A DNA stretch of 64,000 nucleotides from Amphritea japonica ATCC BAA-1530 (lineage in GTDB: Bacteria > Pseudomonadota > Gammaproteobacteria > Pseudomonadales > Balneatricaceae). The position numbers and the translations under genes were made by a program. Each line of letters begins with the position of its first letter. Within the stretch, counting starts at the first letter, position 1. Shown one piece after another: positions 48,548 to 58,737 of the stretch. Below the pieces are notes generated by a model. That model saw nothing but the letters and a program-made list of their open reading frames with translations, did not search any database and was not told the DNA's origin. The stretch spans positions 3,232,693 through 3,296,692 of the forward strand of contig NZ_AP014545.1 of assembly GCF_016592435.1 (NCBI RefSeq), written 5' to 3'.

Positions 48548-50347
48548 TCAGAAAGAGAACTCTGACTCATCCATTTCCAGCAGGTTATCAGCACCCGAAT
48601 CGATCGTCGTTTCGAGAGTCCGGGTACGCGGCAGGATTCGTTCAAAATAGAATCGAGCGGTTTTTAATTTAGCCGCATAAAAAGCGCCATCACCTTCTCC
48701 CGCTGCCAGTTTTTCCTGAGCGGTCACCGCCATCCGCGCCCAGAGGTAGGCCATCGTGATATAGCCCGAGTACATCAGGTAATCTACCGAAGCGGCGCCT
48801 ACTTCTTCGCGATTTTGCATCGCTTTCATACCGATACGCGTGGTCAGCTCACCCCACTCCCGGTTCAACCGAGACAGCGGATTGATAAATGACTGCATCG
48901 ACCGGTTATCCGCCTGGGATTCACAGAATTTATGCACGACCTTAGTGAAGGATTTTAGAGACTCCCCCTGAGTCATCAGTACTTTGCGCCCCAGCAGGTC
49001 AAGTGCCTGAATACCGGTGGTACCCTCATATAACATGGAGATACGACTATCACGGACGTTCTGCTCCATCCCCCATTCACTGATATAACCGTGACCACCA
49101 AAGATCTGCAGCCCCTGATTCGCTGACTCAAAACCGGTTTCAGTCAGAAAGGCTTTAGCTATGGGGGTCAGGAAGGCTAACTGGGTATCCGCCTCCTGGC
49201 GATCACTCTCATCCGTGGTAAGGCCCACCTTGTCCACTAATTGAGCGCAGTAATAGATTAGTGCCCGACCACCTTCAGCAAAGGCTTTTTGAGTTAGTAA
49301 CATACGACGCACGTCGGGATGAACAATAATTGGGTCAGCAGCCTTCTCTGGGCATGCCGGTCCATTTAATGCCCGCATCTGCAAACGATCCCGGGCATAA
49401 GCCAGCGAATTCTGATATCCCCACTCCGTATGGGCCAGTCCCTGCAGCGCGGTACCAATACGCGCCGTATTCATAAAGGTGAACATGCAGTTCAGACCCC
49501 GGTTCTCTTCACCAATAAGGTAGCCGGTCGCCGCATCAAAGTTCATCACACAGGTCGCATTACCGTGGATCCCCATCTTGTGCTCCAGGGCACCGCAACT
49601 CAGGCTATTCCGCTCACCTGCATTGCCGCTATCCTGCGGGATAAATTTCGGTACGATAAACAGAGATATCCCTTTAGTACCAGCCGGGGCATCCGGCAAT
49701 CGGGCTAACACAATATGAACAATGTTCTCAGCCATATCGTGCTCACCCGCCGAGATAAAGATTTTAGTGCCGCTTATCTTGTAGCTGCCATCTGCCTGAG
49801 GTTCTGCCTTAGTTCTCAACATTCCCAGATCGGTACCGCAGTGGGATTCCGTCAGACACATAGTACCGGTCCACTCACCGCTGATAAGCTTAGTCAGGTA
49901 GGTTTGCTTCTGATCATCGGTACCGTGGGCTTCAATCGTATTCATCGCCCCGTGGCTGAGTCCCGGATACATACTCCAGGACCAGTTGGCTGTGCCCACC
50001 AACTCATTCAATATGATGCCAACCGATTCCGGAAGCCCCTGACCACCCCATTTAGGATCGTGCGCCAGAGACGGCCAGCCGCCCTCGACAAATTGCTGAT
50101 AGGCTTCTTTAAAACCTTCGGGCGTGGTCACTTCATCCCCATTCAGTTGGCAACCTTCACGATCCCCCACTGCATTCAACGGGGCCAATACCCGCTCAGA
50201 GAATTTTGCGCCCTCTTCCAGAATTGCGCTGAGCATATCCGGAGTCGCTTCTTCACAGCCTGGCAGGCTCTTATAATGCTGCTCACTCTCCAGCATCTCG
50301 TCCAGTACAAACTGAATATCCCTCAGGGGCGCTTTATAATCTGGCAT
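48548..50347 (-). CDS. acyl-CoA dehydrogenase, FadE1/DmdC-type
   Basis: 599 residues, the long form with an extra C-terminal domain (about 470-599). FAD-dependent core: M-C-L-T-E-S-H-C-G-T-D-L-G near residue 162, K-I-F-I-S-A-G near 197, and F-G-G-H-G-Y-I-S-E near 425. Close relatives are the Pseudomonas FadE1/FadE2 long- and medium-chain dehydrogenases and the DmdC 3-methylmercaptopropionyl-CoA dehydrogenase of marine bacteria; the fad context favours fatty acids. A 21-base inverted repeat lies 28 bases upstream of the ATG. Confidence 0.94.
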   Translation of the reverse strand: MPDYKAPLRDIQFVLDEMLESEQHYKSLPGCEEATPDMLSAILEEGAKFSERVLAPLNAVGDREGCQLNGDEVTTPEGFKEAYQQFVEGGWPSLAHDPKWGGQGLPESVGIILNELVGTANWSWSMYPGLSHGAMNTIEAHGTDDQKQTYLTKLISGEWTGTMCLTESHCGTDLGMLRTKAEPQADGSYKISGTKIFISAGEHDMAENIVHIVLARLPDAPAGTKGISLFIVPKFIPQDSGNAGERNSLSCGALEHKMGIHGNATCVMNFDAATGYLIGEENRGLNCMFTFMNTARIGTALQGLAHTEWGYQNSLAYARDRLQMRALNGPACPEKAADPIIVHPDVRRMLLTQKAFAEGGRALIYYCAQLVDKVGLTTDESDRQEADTQLAFLTPIAKAFLTETGFESANQGLQIFGGHGYISEWGMEQNVRDSRISMLYEGTTGIQALDLLGRKVLMTQGESLKSFTKVVHKFCESQADNRSMQSFINPLSRLNREWGELTTRIGMKAMQNREEVGAASVDYLMYSGYITMAYLWARMAVTAQEKLAAGEGDGAFYAAKLKTARFYFERILPRTRTLETTIDSGADNLLEMDESEFSF

Positions 50348-50375
50348 GGTTACACCTCGGTTAATCTGTCACGCT

Positions 50376-50396
50376 ATCTGTACATGAGATACAGAT
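50376..50396. promoter_or_regulatory. candidate operator upstream of the acyl-CoA dehydrogenase gene
   Basis: Perfect 7-bp arms ATCTGTA (50376-50382) and TACAGAT (50390-50396) with a 7-base spacer, 28 bases before the ATG. Spacing suits a dimeric TetR- or GntR-type regulator; the protein is not identified. Confidence 0.5.
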
Positions 50397-50562
50397 ATCT
50401 ATTGTTATTAATATGATAGGCCTAGGATCTATTAAGCGCCCGGCTTAACCAATAACAAAAGCTTTCAGTTTTACTAACACAAAAAACCAAACAGCAGTTT
50501 AAGAACAATTTATCCAATAAAATCAATAAAATAAAAACATCTTAAATACCAAATTTATTAAC

Positions 50563-50588
50563 AAAAAAGCCCGCATTAGCGGGCTTTA
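50563..50588 (-). terminator. terminator of the Ycf48-MMPL-USP operon
   Basis: Perfect 7-bp stem AGCCCGC/GCGGGCT with a 4-base loop and, on the minus strand, a six-T tail, 18 bases after the universal stress protein gene. Confidence 0.85.
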
Positions 50589-50605
50589 TTATTAACAAAT
50601 CTATT

Positions 50606-51445
50606 TTACTGTTTCAGGATAGGCACCAGCCCTTCGGAGAACCCGGCTCGCAGTACTAAAATATCGCAATCCAATCGGGGCAAAATCCGCTCTGCGGTAT
50701 TACCCAACAAAGCCCCTTTCAACCCACCATGCGCCCGGGTACCAATGACCACCAGCCTGGCATCAAGCTGATCAGCCGCGTTAGGAATCCAGTGTTCCGC
50801 CGGCCCCTCTCCCACCGCCAAAGTCTCTACTTTCAACGCCAATTGAGACAGCAATTGCTGCATCGCTCCCCGAGCCTGCTTCTCTATCAAAACAGCAGAC
50901 TGCAACTGAGGATCCGCACCCATCATAGGAGAGGGACAAGCTATCGCTCCAACCAAATTAGCATTAGTCACCTGCGCTATCTGATCCGCCACTTTCAACA
51001 GATCGTCGTTAAGTCGCTGCTGATGGTGATCTGTCGTTAGAGGATCCACCGCTGCCATTACAACGCCTTCACGCCATAGATGACCATGTTTAACCATCAA
51101 TACCGGACAAGGAAGGTCGCGCAAAATCCGCCCATCCAGTGAGGTCATAAAACCACTTTTACGAGGATCACAGCTTTTTATTAACACCCCAAAATGCTGT
51201 TGAGACCAAAGCTCCTCCAATAACTTCAGCAGCTTAGACCTAGGCGTACAACGAAACGATGCAGCAATCCCCTCCGATTCCAGCTGAATAACCAGCTGAC
51301 TGGCTTTCTCTGCATCATCACCGACCCAAACAATTTCAATCGGACACTTCAGACGACTCGCAATTAAACGACTGCGCTGTAACGCCAGACAGGCCTGATC
51401 CTGTTGATCCATAACCAGCAAGAGCTGTTTATTAAACAACATCAT
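50606..51445 (-). CDS. two-domain universal stress protein
   Basis: 279 residues with two UspA domains; the second ends in the ATP-binding pattern G-T-R-A-H-G-G-L-K-G-A-L-L-G-N-T-A-E-R. The tandem layout resembles UspE. Two consecutive ATGs (51445, 51442) follow a GGAGG; the second has better spacing. The start overlaps the MMPL exporter gene by 11-14 bases, so its production is coupled to that exporter. Role inferred as stress or envelope-linked. Confidence 0.9.
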   Translation of the reverse strand: MMLFNKQLLLVMDQQDQACLALQRSRLIASRLKCPIEIVWVGDDAEKASQLVIQLESEGIAASFRCTPRSKLLKLLEELWSQQHFGVLIKSCDPRKSGFMTSLDGRILRDLPCPVLMVKHGHLWREGVVMAAVDPLTTDHHQQRLNDDLLKVADQIAQVTNANLVGAIACPSPMMGADPQLQSAVLIEKQARGAMQQLLSQLALKVETLAVGEGPAEHWIPNAADQLDARLVVIGTRAHGGLKGALLGNTAERILPRLDCDILVLRAGFSEGLVPILKQ

Positions 51446-53825
51446 TCACCTCCAGGTCAGAGCTTATTGGCTGTTTAGACCCCGAAACCGGGCCACAATT
51501 AAGAAGACACGCCAGCGCCGGAAGCAAAATCAAAGCTCCCAACATATTCCAGAGGAACATAAAGGTAAGCAATATGCCCATATCAGCCTGAAACTTGATT
51601 GGCGAGAACACCCAGAGCACGACCCCAATCGCCAGGGTCAGGCCAGTAAAAGCAACTGATTTCCCGGTCGTTTCAAGGGTATTCAAATAAGCCTCTTTGA
51701 GGGGGAGCCCCTGCACCAGATAGGTATTCATTTTAGAGTAGATATAGATACCATAATCCACCCCGATACCGACCCCCAAAGCGATCACCGGGAGAGTCGC
51801 CACTTTCACACCAATCCCCATACTGGCCATCAGCGCCTGACAGAGTATCGATGTCAGCGCCAGCGGTGCGATAATACAGATCAGCGTTTTCACAGAACGG
51901 AAAGTCAATAAACAGAGCAGCCCCACAACTCCGTACACCCATGCCAGCATCTGGTATTGCGCGGTGCCGATCACCTCATTAGTAGCGGCTTCAAAACCCG
52001 AATTACCGGCCGCCATTTCGAAGACAATCTGCTCTGAATCATTCTGATCGGCAAACTGCTCCACCGCCGCCGTCACTCTCTGGAGTGTTGCCGCTTTATG
52101 ATCATCAAGAAAAATAATCACTGGCAACAGCGAACAGGATGGATTCATCAGCCCCGCAGGCACATAGGACAGCGAGGCATTAATAACCAGCTGATTACGA
52201 CTGACCGTCCGCCACTTTAAACTACCCTCATTAAGCCCGGCTGTGACCCGTTTAGACACATCAGCTAGTGAGACGCTGGATTGCACGCCCTCAACATTGG
52301 TCAGGTAATACTGAAACCGGTCCACCAACGCCAGTGAAGTAAAGTTCGAACACTGTTCTGCCTCCGTGGTAACCATCACCACAAAAACATCGCTTGAAGT
52401 AGAGTAATTCTCTGTGATGAAGCGGTTATCAGTGTTATAGCGAGAATCCTGGCGCAATTCTGGCGCCCCTGTATCCAGATCACCTATCTGTAGATTCTTC
52501 CCCTGATACAACCCACCTATTAACAGTAACAAAGCGATTGTAACCGCACACAAAGCCCCCTTAGGTTGCGAAAACCACGTCAGTTTTCGCCAAAAACTAT
52601 TTTGATTTTGCTCCGCTCGGCGCGCCCGCTGAGTGGCATGATCACCAATTCCTACCAGCGACATAATCACCGGCAATAAAAACAGGTTAGTTAAAATAAT
52701 CACGGCGACGCCCAAAGAGGCAGCAATCGCCAGATCCTGAATCACTTGAATTTCAATCACGATCAAGGTGATAAAACCAAGACCGTCGGACAAAAGCGCG
52801 GTTAACCCAGGGATATATAACGCCCGAAAAGCCCGCCGGGCCGCAAGCCAGCTGTCTGCACCCCGGGCGCTTTCCTGGGCAATCGTATTAACGATCTGTA
52901 CACCGTGACTTACCGCTATCGCAAATACCAAAAAAGGCACCAGCATTGAATACGGATCTAACCCATAGCCTAATAGCTTCAATAATCCCAGCTGCCAGAT
53001 AACCGCAATCACTGAACAACCCAGCGGTACCAGCGTGCCCGTGATGCTTCTCGAATAGAGATAAAGGAGAACCAGCGTAATGAGCATCGCGATACCAAAG
53101 AACACAGCCACCTGCGCCGCACCCTCAATCAGATCACCGACGACTTTGGCAAAACCTGTGATGTGAATATTGATACTGTCTGAGCGGTACTTGTCCCGTA
53201 TGAGGCTTTCAAGTTGCTGGGATAGCTCCTGATAATTGAGTTTATCACCGGTATCAGGATGTCTATCAAACAACGGCACCTGGACAATCGCCGAGCGAAA
53301 GTCATTCGCGACCAGACGGCCCACCTGACCCGAACGAAGTACATTTACCCGAATCTGCTCAAGCGTTTCTGGTGAGCCATCGTATTCCGCCGGGATAACC
53401 GGACCGCCAACAAACCCCTCTTCAGTCACTTCTGTCCAGCGTATATTTGGCGTCCAGATAGACTTTAATGCAGCACGATCCACACCGGGAATGAAGAACA
53501 GTTCATCAGTGATTTGTTGCAATGTTTGCTGAAACTCTGCGGTAAATATATCACCGTCATTAACCGCTACGGCTACCCGAATACTATTTCCCAGACCCGC
53601 CAGGTCATCACGGTTCTTCAAATAGTTTTCAACATAGGGATGCGAAGTGGGGATCATTTTTACGAAGCTGGCATCCGGGCGAATCTGCGCGGCCTGCCAG
53701 GCAAGAAAAAGCGTCACTAACGAGAAGGTGAGTAAAACCAGGATACGCCGATGAAACAAAAAACGTTCAGCAAATTCTTCGGAGGCCTTAATCGGTGCCA
53801 ATAGTAGATTCACAAGTTTACTCAT
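51432..53825 (-). CDS. MMPL/RND superfamily exporter (putative lipid exporter)
   Basis: 797 residues from the ATG at 53825, where GGAG sits eight bases upstream and the codon overlaps the Ycf48-like stop region; the frame extends to 53915 but that part reads through the upstream gene. Twelve membrane helices in two halves, each with a large periplasmic loop, and G-V-G-I-G-V-D-Y-G-I-Y near residue 680 for the second half. It belongs to the HpnN/MMPL predicted exporters, usually moving lipids or hydrophobic substrates with the proton gradient. Coupled with a Ycf48-like protein upstream and a universal stress protein downstream. Confidence 0.9.
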   Translation of the reverse strand: MSKLVNLLLAPIKASEEFAERFLFHRRILVLLTFSLVTLFLAWQAAQIRPDASFVKMIPTSHPYVENYLKNRDDLAGLGNSIRVAVAVNDGDIFTAEFQQTLQQITDELFFIPGVDRAALKSIWTPNIRWTEVTEEGFVGGPVIPAEYDGSPETLEQIRVNVLRSGQVGRLVANDFRSAIVQVPLFDRHPDTGDKLNYQELSQQLESLIRDKYRSDSINIHITGFAKVVGDLIEGAAQVAVFFGIAMLITLVLLYLYSRSITGTLVPLGCSVIAVIWQLGLLKLLGYGLDPYSMLVPFLVFAIAVSHGVQIVNTIAQESARGADSWLAARRAFRALYIPGLTALLSDGLGFITLIVIEIQVIQDLAIAASLGVAVIILTNLFLLPVIMSLVGIGDHATQRARRAEQNQNSFWRKLTWFSQPKGALCAVTIALLLLIGGLYQGKNLQIGDLDTGAPELRQDSRYNTDNRFITENYSTSSDVFVVMVTTEAEQCSNFTSLALVDRFQYYLTNVEGVQSSVSLADVSKRVTAGLNEGSLKWRTVSRNQLVINASLSYVPAGLMNPSCSLLPVIIFLDDHKAATLQRVTAAVEQFADQNDSEQIVFEMAAGNSGFEAATNEVIGTAQYQMLAWVYGVVGLLCLLTFRSVKTLICIIAPLALTSILCQALMASMGIGVKVATLPVIALGVGIGVDYGIYIYSKMNTYLVQGLPLKEAYLNTLETTGKSVAFTGLTLAIGVVLWVFSPIKFQADMGILLTFMFLWNMLGALILLPALACLLNCGPVSGSKQPISSDLEVNDVV

Positions 53826-54927
53826 TGGTGCTCTCCAGGGCCCACACTCCACCTTCACCAACCAGAACATACTGTCCCGGCAGGCCTGCACCAGCGCTGA
53901 TTGACCGTCTGCCACCAGAGTCTATTCGGGAGAACCGCTGACCATCCTCACTCTGCAGCACTACACCACCATGCCCCAGCAAAAGAAGTTCCGACTCGCT
54001 GGTAATAGCACCGACCAGAGAAGCACTGAACCCAGTTTCTATCGTCTGCCACTCCAGACCATCTTCCGAGCGATACAGGTGCCCCCGCAACCCCATCAGG
54101 TACAAGTTATTTTGGTATTCAGTAATTGCAAAAAAAGATCCATCGTAGGGAGAATCGAGGCGTTCCCAATGTTCTCCCTGATCGATTGACCGAAACAACA
54201 GCCCGGCTTCACCGATAACGTACAGATAGCCACGATGATCGGCGATCATGGCATTAAGGTGAAAGCTATCCGGGTTATCAAGGCGATCACCCCAATACTG
54301 CCAGCTCTGCCCCCCATCTTCTGTTTTCAACAACAAACCATAACCACCCAGAGCAAAACCTCGTTGCGCATCGGCAAACCAGATATCTAACAGGGGTACA
54401 GAAGGCCCCTCCTCCAGAGCGGCAGCGGCATCTTCAGTCTGCCACTGCGCAGTATCAAGTTGCTCAGCAAGCGTTTCATTGTCAGGTTCCGAATCCAGCT
54501 GAGCTTCCAGTTCAGACACCCAGGCTTTGAGCCGGGATAAGCGCAGCTGATTAATCTGATCACCGTCTAACAACTTACGCCAGCTAACACCACCATCCTG
54601 GCTTTCAGCCAATAGCCCGTCATGACCTACCAGCCAACCATATTGATTATCAGTAAAGAAAATACTCGTAAGCATCACACTGAACGGGGTTTGAAGCTGC
54701 TGCCAGGTCACCCCATGATCTCCAGAACGAACGATAGTCCCCTGATCACCCACAGCAACCAGCTGTCCTCCGACACTCGAGATATCCAGTAACAGAGCCT
54801 GTTCAGCCCGGGTGGTTGATATGGCCGGAGTACTGAGCCGGTCTGCAGCTAACACCATAGAGGCATCGGTTCCAAAAAGAACCAGGGCTAACAATAAACA
54901 GCGTAATACCGGTTGGTTCTGAAGCAT
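53818..54927 (-). CDS. exported Ycf48-like beta-propeller protein
   Basis: 369 residues from the ATG at 54927 (a weak GGGA upstream); an in-frame ATG at 54948 lacks a ribosome site. A signal peptide ends near residue 27 (V-L-A-A-D). The mature protein has repeated BNR/Ycf48 blades such as G-T-I-V-R-S-G-D-H-G-V-T-W and G-L-L-L-K-T-E-D-G-G-Q-S-W, interrupted by a coiled segment near 125-160. Despite the name, no photosynthesis genes are present; bacterial relatives accompany MMPL exporters and DUF1302/DUF1329 genes. First gene of the operon. Confidence 0.9.
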   Translation of the reverse strand: MLQNQPVLRCLLLALVLFGTDASMVLAADRLSTPAISTTRAEQALLLDISSVGGQLVAVGDQGTIVRSGDHGVTWQQLQTPFSVMLTSIFFTDNQYGWLVGHDGLLAESQDGGVSWRKLLDGDQINQLRLSRLKAWVSELEAQLDSEPDNETLAEQLDTAQWQTEDAAAALEEGPSVPLLDIWFADAQRGFALGGYGLLLKTEDGGQSWQYWGDRLDNPDSFHLNAMIADHRGYLYVIGEAGLLFRSIDQGEHWERLDSPYDGSFFAITEYQNNLYLMGLRGHLYRSEDGLEWQTIETGFSASLVGAITSESELLLLGHGGVVLQSEDGQRFSRIDSGGRRSISAGAGLPGQYVLVGEGGVWALESTNE

Positions 54928-54948
54928 ACTATTCCCAGTTTTTATCAT

Positions 54949-55317
54949 TATTCAGGAATTACGTTCCCTTCTGACAATTTAGCATGTTAATCAGCCAGGT
55001 CGAAAGAAAGGCCTAAAAGGGAGTAAATCATTAACAAAAACGGTCAATTGCTCAATAACAAATACTCCCAAGATCATTAACACTTTCTGCCACAGGTCAA
55101 AAAAAACGTTAAGTTCACTATAATCTGAAAAAATTTCCCATACGAGATTGCTTTTCAATAACGGCCGGATGTAGAGTTAGCGACTGCAACGGAGGTCTTA
55201 ATACTTCTGGAAATAAGTTCGCAGCAGATAAAAAAGTTCGGACTATTATAAAGTAAGGTATAAGGCAGCCCCATCCGAGGGCCCCTCTGTAAAGAATAAT
55301 AAATGGAGATTAGCTCG
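54949..55317. other. divergent regulatory region upstream of livK
   Basis: No gene. A perfect TATAAT (55119-55124) with a poor -35 side would start livK transcription near 55131, giving a leader of roughly 190 bases. The leader holds a GC-rich patch around 55265-55290 (GGCAGCCCC and GAGGGCCCCTC) that might fold, but no known riboswitch was recognised. Confidence 0.5.
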
Positions 55318-56436
55318 ATGAATCAATTCCGCAAAACATTGCTGGGCCTGAGTACTGCAGTGTGCATTATGGGTATGACGGCAGCAGCGCAGGCTGACAC
55401 GCTTAAAATCGGCTTAGCTGGCCCGGCAACAGGTCCTGTTGCACAGTATGGCGACATGCAGAAAATCGGCGTAATGGCTGCGATTGAAGATATCAACAAA
55501 GCCGGCGGCATCAACGGTATGATGCTGGAAGGCGTTATCTACGACGATGCTTGTGATCCTAAGCAGGCAGTTGCTGTTGCAAACAAGATCGTAAACGATG
55601 GTGTATCTCACGTAGTGGGTCACCTTTGCTCATCTTCTACTGAGCCAGCTTCTGACATCTACGAAGAGGAAGGCGTATTGATGATCACTGCGGCGTCTAC
55701 CTCTCCGTCGATCACCGAAAAAGGCCATCAGATGGTTTTCCGTACTATCGGTCTGGACAGCCTGCAAGGTTCTATGGCTGCACAGTACATTCTGGAAACC
55801 GCTAAGCCTGCCAAAATCGCTGTTATCCACGATAAGCAGCAATACGGTGAAGGTCTGGCAACCGCTGTACGCGACCAGCTGGCAGCAAACGACATGAAAG
55901 CTGTCATGTTTGAAGGTGTTACCCCAGGTGACAAAGACTTCTCTGCACTGATCGCTAAACTGAAGAAAGAAAACGTAGATTTCGTATACTACGGTGGCTA
56001 TCACCCGGAACTGGGTCTGATTCTGCGCCAGTCTGCTGAAAAAGGCTTTGGTGCTCAATTCATGGGCCCAGAGGGTATCGTAAACGCAGATCTGGCTAAA
56101 ATTGCCGGCGAAGCGTCTGAAGGTGTTCTGGCGACTGCGCCTAAGAGCTTCGATCAGAATGCGATTAACCAGGCGCGTGTAGAAGCAATCAAAGCAAAGG
56201 GTGAAGACCCAACCGGTCCTTTCGTATTCACTGCATATGCTGCGGTTGAAGTAATGACCAATGCAATGACTGCAACTAAGTCGACTGATACTGAAGCTCT
56301 GGCTGATTACATCCGTGCGAATGGTATTGATACTGCAATCGGCGCAGTTAAGTACGACGAAAAGGGCGACCTGACTGAGTCTACTTTCCTGGTTTACCGT
56401 TTGCATAAGGATGGCTCTAAGTCTCCAGCACAGTAA
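55318..56436 (+). CDS. livK: branched-chain amino acid ABC transporter, periplasmic binding protein
   Basis: 372 residues from the ATG at 55318; GGAG is nine bases upstream, inside the frame that opens at 55303. Signal peptide cleaved near residue 26 (A-A-A-Q-A). The mature protein begins L-K-I-G-L-A-G-P and carries the paired Cys (A-C-D-P-K; H-L-C-S-S-S-T-E) that form a disulfide in Leu/Ile/Val binding proteins. It delivers substrate to LivHM. First gene of livKHMGF; codon use is strongly biased, suggesting high expression. Confidence 0.95.
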   Translation: MNQFRKTLLGLSTAVCIMGMTAAAQADTLKIGLAGPATGPVAQYGDMQKIGVMAAIEDINKAGGINGMMLEGVIYDDACDPKQAVAVANKIVNDGVSHVVGHLCSSSTEPASDIYEEEGVLMITAASTSPSITEKGHQMVFRTIGLDSLQGSMAAQYILETAKPAKIAVIHDKQQYGEGLATAVRDQLAANDMKAVMFEGVTPGDKDFSALIAKLKKENVDFVYYGGYHPELGLILRQSAEKGFGAQFMGPEGIVNADLAKIAGEASEGVLATAPKSFDQNAINQARVEAIKAKGEDPTGPFVFTAYAAVEVMTNAMTATKSTDTEALADYIRANGIDTAIGAVKYDEKGDLTESTFLVYRLHKDGSKSPAQ

Positions 56437-56551
56437 TTCTTAATAATAACAATTGATTAGCATTGCCCGACGCCTTAGTCGGGCAGATCTGATCCCGATA
56501 CCCTAGCGCCGTGATCCGGTGCCGGGGTTTCGTTTTATATGGTCCCTGCAA

Positions 56552-57478
56552 ATGTCAGAATTCTCTCTCTATCTGTTGCAACAGCTCATTAACGGGCTGA
56601 CCATCGGCTCAACTTATGCTCTGATCGCCATCGGCTACACAATGGTTTACGGCATCATCGGCATGATTAACTTTGCTCACGGCGAGATCTATATGATCGG
56701 CTCCTACATAACATTTATTGTTATTGCAGGCCTGGTGAGCATGGGAATTGTGAGCCTGCCTATTATCCTGGTCATAGCGTTAGTTATCGCTATGTTCATT
56801 GCCAGCACTTACGGCTGGGCTGTAGAACGGGTTGCCTACCGCCCTCTGCGCGGCACCAACCGGCTTATCCCTCTCATCTCAGCTATTGGTATGTCGATCT
56901 TCCTACAAAATTCGGTAGGCATCTCACAGGGATTCCGTGATGTTGCTTTGCCACCGATGGTTACCGGCGGCTGGGCGTTCGGCAATCCCGCTGACTTTGA
57001 AGTCACCGTCTCATATATGCAGGTCATTATCTTCGCCGTTACCTTCATTACGATGACGTTATTAACCCTGTTTATATCCAAGTCCCGTATGGGCCGCGCA
57101 TGCCGCGCCTGCGCTGAAGACCTGGGCATGACCAACCTACTCGGCATCAATACCAACAAAGTGATCGCCTTAACCTTTATTATCGGCGCAGCTTTGGCGG
57201 CAATCGCGGGCTTATTGTTAGGCTTGTATTACGGCGTGGTTAACCCGTTCGTTGGCTTTATCGCGGGCTTAAAAGCATTTACGGCTGCCGTACTGGGTGG
57301 AATCGGCTCGATTCCTGGTGCAGTACTCGGTGGACTGGTACTCGGTGTAACCGAAGCAATGACTGCTGCATTTTTCCCCTCGGAGTATAAAGACGTGGTC
57401 GCCTTTGGCCTGCTGATTACTATTCTGTTGTTCCGCCCTAGCGGACTTCTTGGCAAGCCGGAGATAGAAAAGGTATGA
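56552..57478 (+). CDS. livH: branched-chain amino acid ABC permease LivH
   Basis: 308 residues from the ATG at 56552, matching BraD (307); the frame opens at 56519 but the extra residues are not conserved. Begins with the family's [17 protein letters not shown] and has eight or so membrane helices, with the ABC-coupling region [10 protein letters not shown] near residue 185. Overlaps livM by four bases. Confidence 0.95.
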   Translation: MSEFSLYLLQQLINGLTIGSTYALIAIGYTMVYGIIGMINFAHGEIYMIGSYITFIVIAGLVSMGIVSLPIILVIALVIAMFIASTYGWAVERVAYRPLRGTNRLIPLISAIGMSIFLQNSVGISQGFRDVALPPMVTGGWAFGNPADFEVTVSYMQVIIFAVTFITMTLLTLFISKSRMGRACRACAEDLGMTNLLGINTNKVIALTFIIGAALAAIAGLLLGLYYGVVNPFVGFIAGLKAFTAAVLGGIGSIPGAVLGGLVLGVTEAMTAAFFPSEYKDVVAFGLLITILLFRPSGLLGKPEIEKV

Positions 57479-58737
57479 CTACTAACAAGTTTTACAACGC
57501 TATCTTCGCCGCTGGCATCACCCTGATTCTGGCCTGCCTGATGATTGGCGTTAAGCTGGATACTTCTGGCACGCAGCTGGCAGTGAAAGGGGCTACCGCA
57601 GCACAATGGGCCTGGATTGGCGGAGGCATAGCCATCGTCTTTCTGTCTCAGCTGTTCACCAGTCAAATTGATGCCCTGTTCGGCATGATTCCCAAACCTT
57701 CTATCAGCACAATGCTGCCGGAAGAGAAGAAAATGGCGACCCTGAAGCCATGGCTGATCGCTGGCATCATAGTGATCATGGTCATATGGCCATTCATGGT
57801 ATCCCGGGGCTCCGTCGACCTGGCAACACTGACCCTTATCTACATCATGCTTGGCCTGGGCCTGAATATCGTTGTAGGTCTTGCCGGCTTGCTGGATCTG
57901 GGTTTCGTCGCATTCTATGCGGTGGGTGCATACACCTATGCACTGTTATCAGAATATTTCGGTCTGTCATTCTGGGTTTGTTTACCGATCTCTGCCGGTG
58001 CAGCTGCGCTGTTTGGTTTCGTACTCGGCTTTCCGGTTCTGCGGTTACGTGGCGATTATCTGGCTATTGTGACTCTGGGCTTCGGTGAGATTATCCGTAT
58101 CCTGCTCAATAACTGGACAAATGTAACCGGAGGCCCAAGCGGTATTTCCGGCATTGCCAAACCAACGCTATTTGGTCTGGAGTTTACCCGTAAAGCTAAA
58201 GGCGGCGAAGATGCGATGACCTTCCATGATTATTTCAATCTGGATTATTCAAGCTCGTATAAAGTCATCTTTCTCTATCTCATAGCAGTACTTTTGGTGA
58301 TCTTTGTAATCTACCTGATCAACCGTTTGATGCGCATGCCAATAGGGCGTGCCTGGGAAGCCTTACGAGAAGATGAGATTGCCTGTCGTTCTCTGGGCCT
58401 TAACAAGACTGCTATCAAGCTCTCGGCCTTTACCATCGGAGCATCCACAGCAGGCTTTGCCGGTGCATTTTTCTCTGCTCGCCAGGGTTTTATCAGCCCT
58501 GAATCATTTATTTTCATTGAGTCTGCAATTATTCTGGCCATCGTTGTACTGGGCGGCATGGGCTCACAGGTCGGTATTATCCTGGCAGCTATTGTCATGA
58601 CCATCCTGCCGGAACTGGCGCGTGAATTCTCTGAATACCGAATGTTACTATTCGGACTGTTAATGGTATTGATGATGCGTTGGCGCCCTGAAGGTCTGGT
58701 ACCAATGAAGCGACCAAAGCTGGAGTTAAAGCAATGA
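57475..58737 (+). CDS. livM: branched-chain amino acid ABC permease LivM
   Basis: 420 residues, close to BraE (417). Membrane helices throughout, an extended N-terminal region of about 100 residues typical of this subgroup, and the coupling segment [11 protein letters not shown] near residue 290. Starts in the livH stop (ATGA) and ends overlapping the livG start (ATGA). Confidence 0.95.
   Translation: MTTNKFYNAIFAAGITLILACLMIGVKLDTSGTQLAVKGATAAQWAWIGGGIAIVFLSQLFTSQIDALFGMIPKPSISTMLPEEKKMATLKPWLIAGIIVIMVIWPFMVSRGSVDLATLTLIYIMLGLGLNIVVGLAGLLDLGFVAFYAVGAYTYALLSEYFGLSFWVCLPISAGAAALFGFVLGFPVLRLRGDYLAIVTLGFGEIIRILLNNWTNVTGGPSGISGIAKPTLFGLEFTRKAKGGEDAMTFHDYFNLDYSSSYKVIFLYLIAVLLVIFVIYLINRLMRMPIGRAWEALREDEIACRSLGLNKTAIKLSAFTIGASTAGFAGAFFSARQGFISPESFIFIESAIILAIVVLGGMGSQVGIILAAIVMTILPELAREFSEYRMLLFGLLMVLMMRWRPEGLVPMKRPKLELKQ

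Noticed and set aside
55630-56406. 258-codon minus-strand frame opposite livK
   Set aside because: Shadow of a strongly codon-biased gene; livK is certain.
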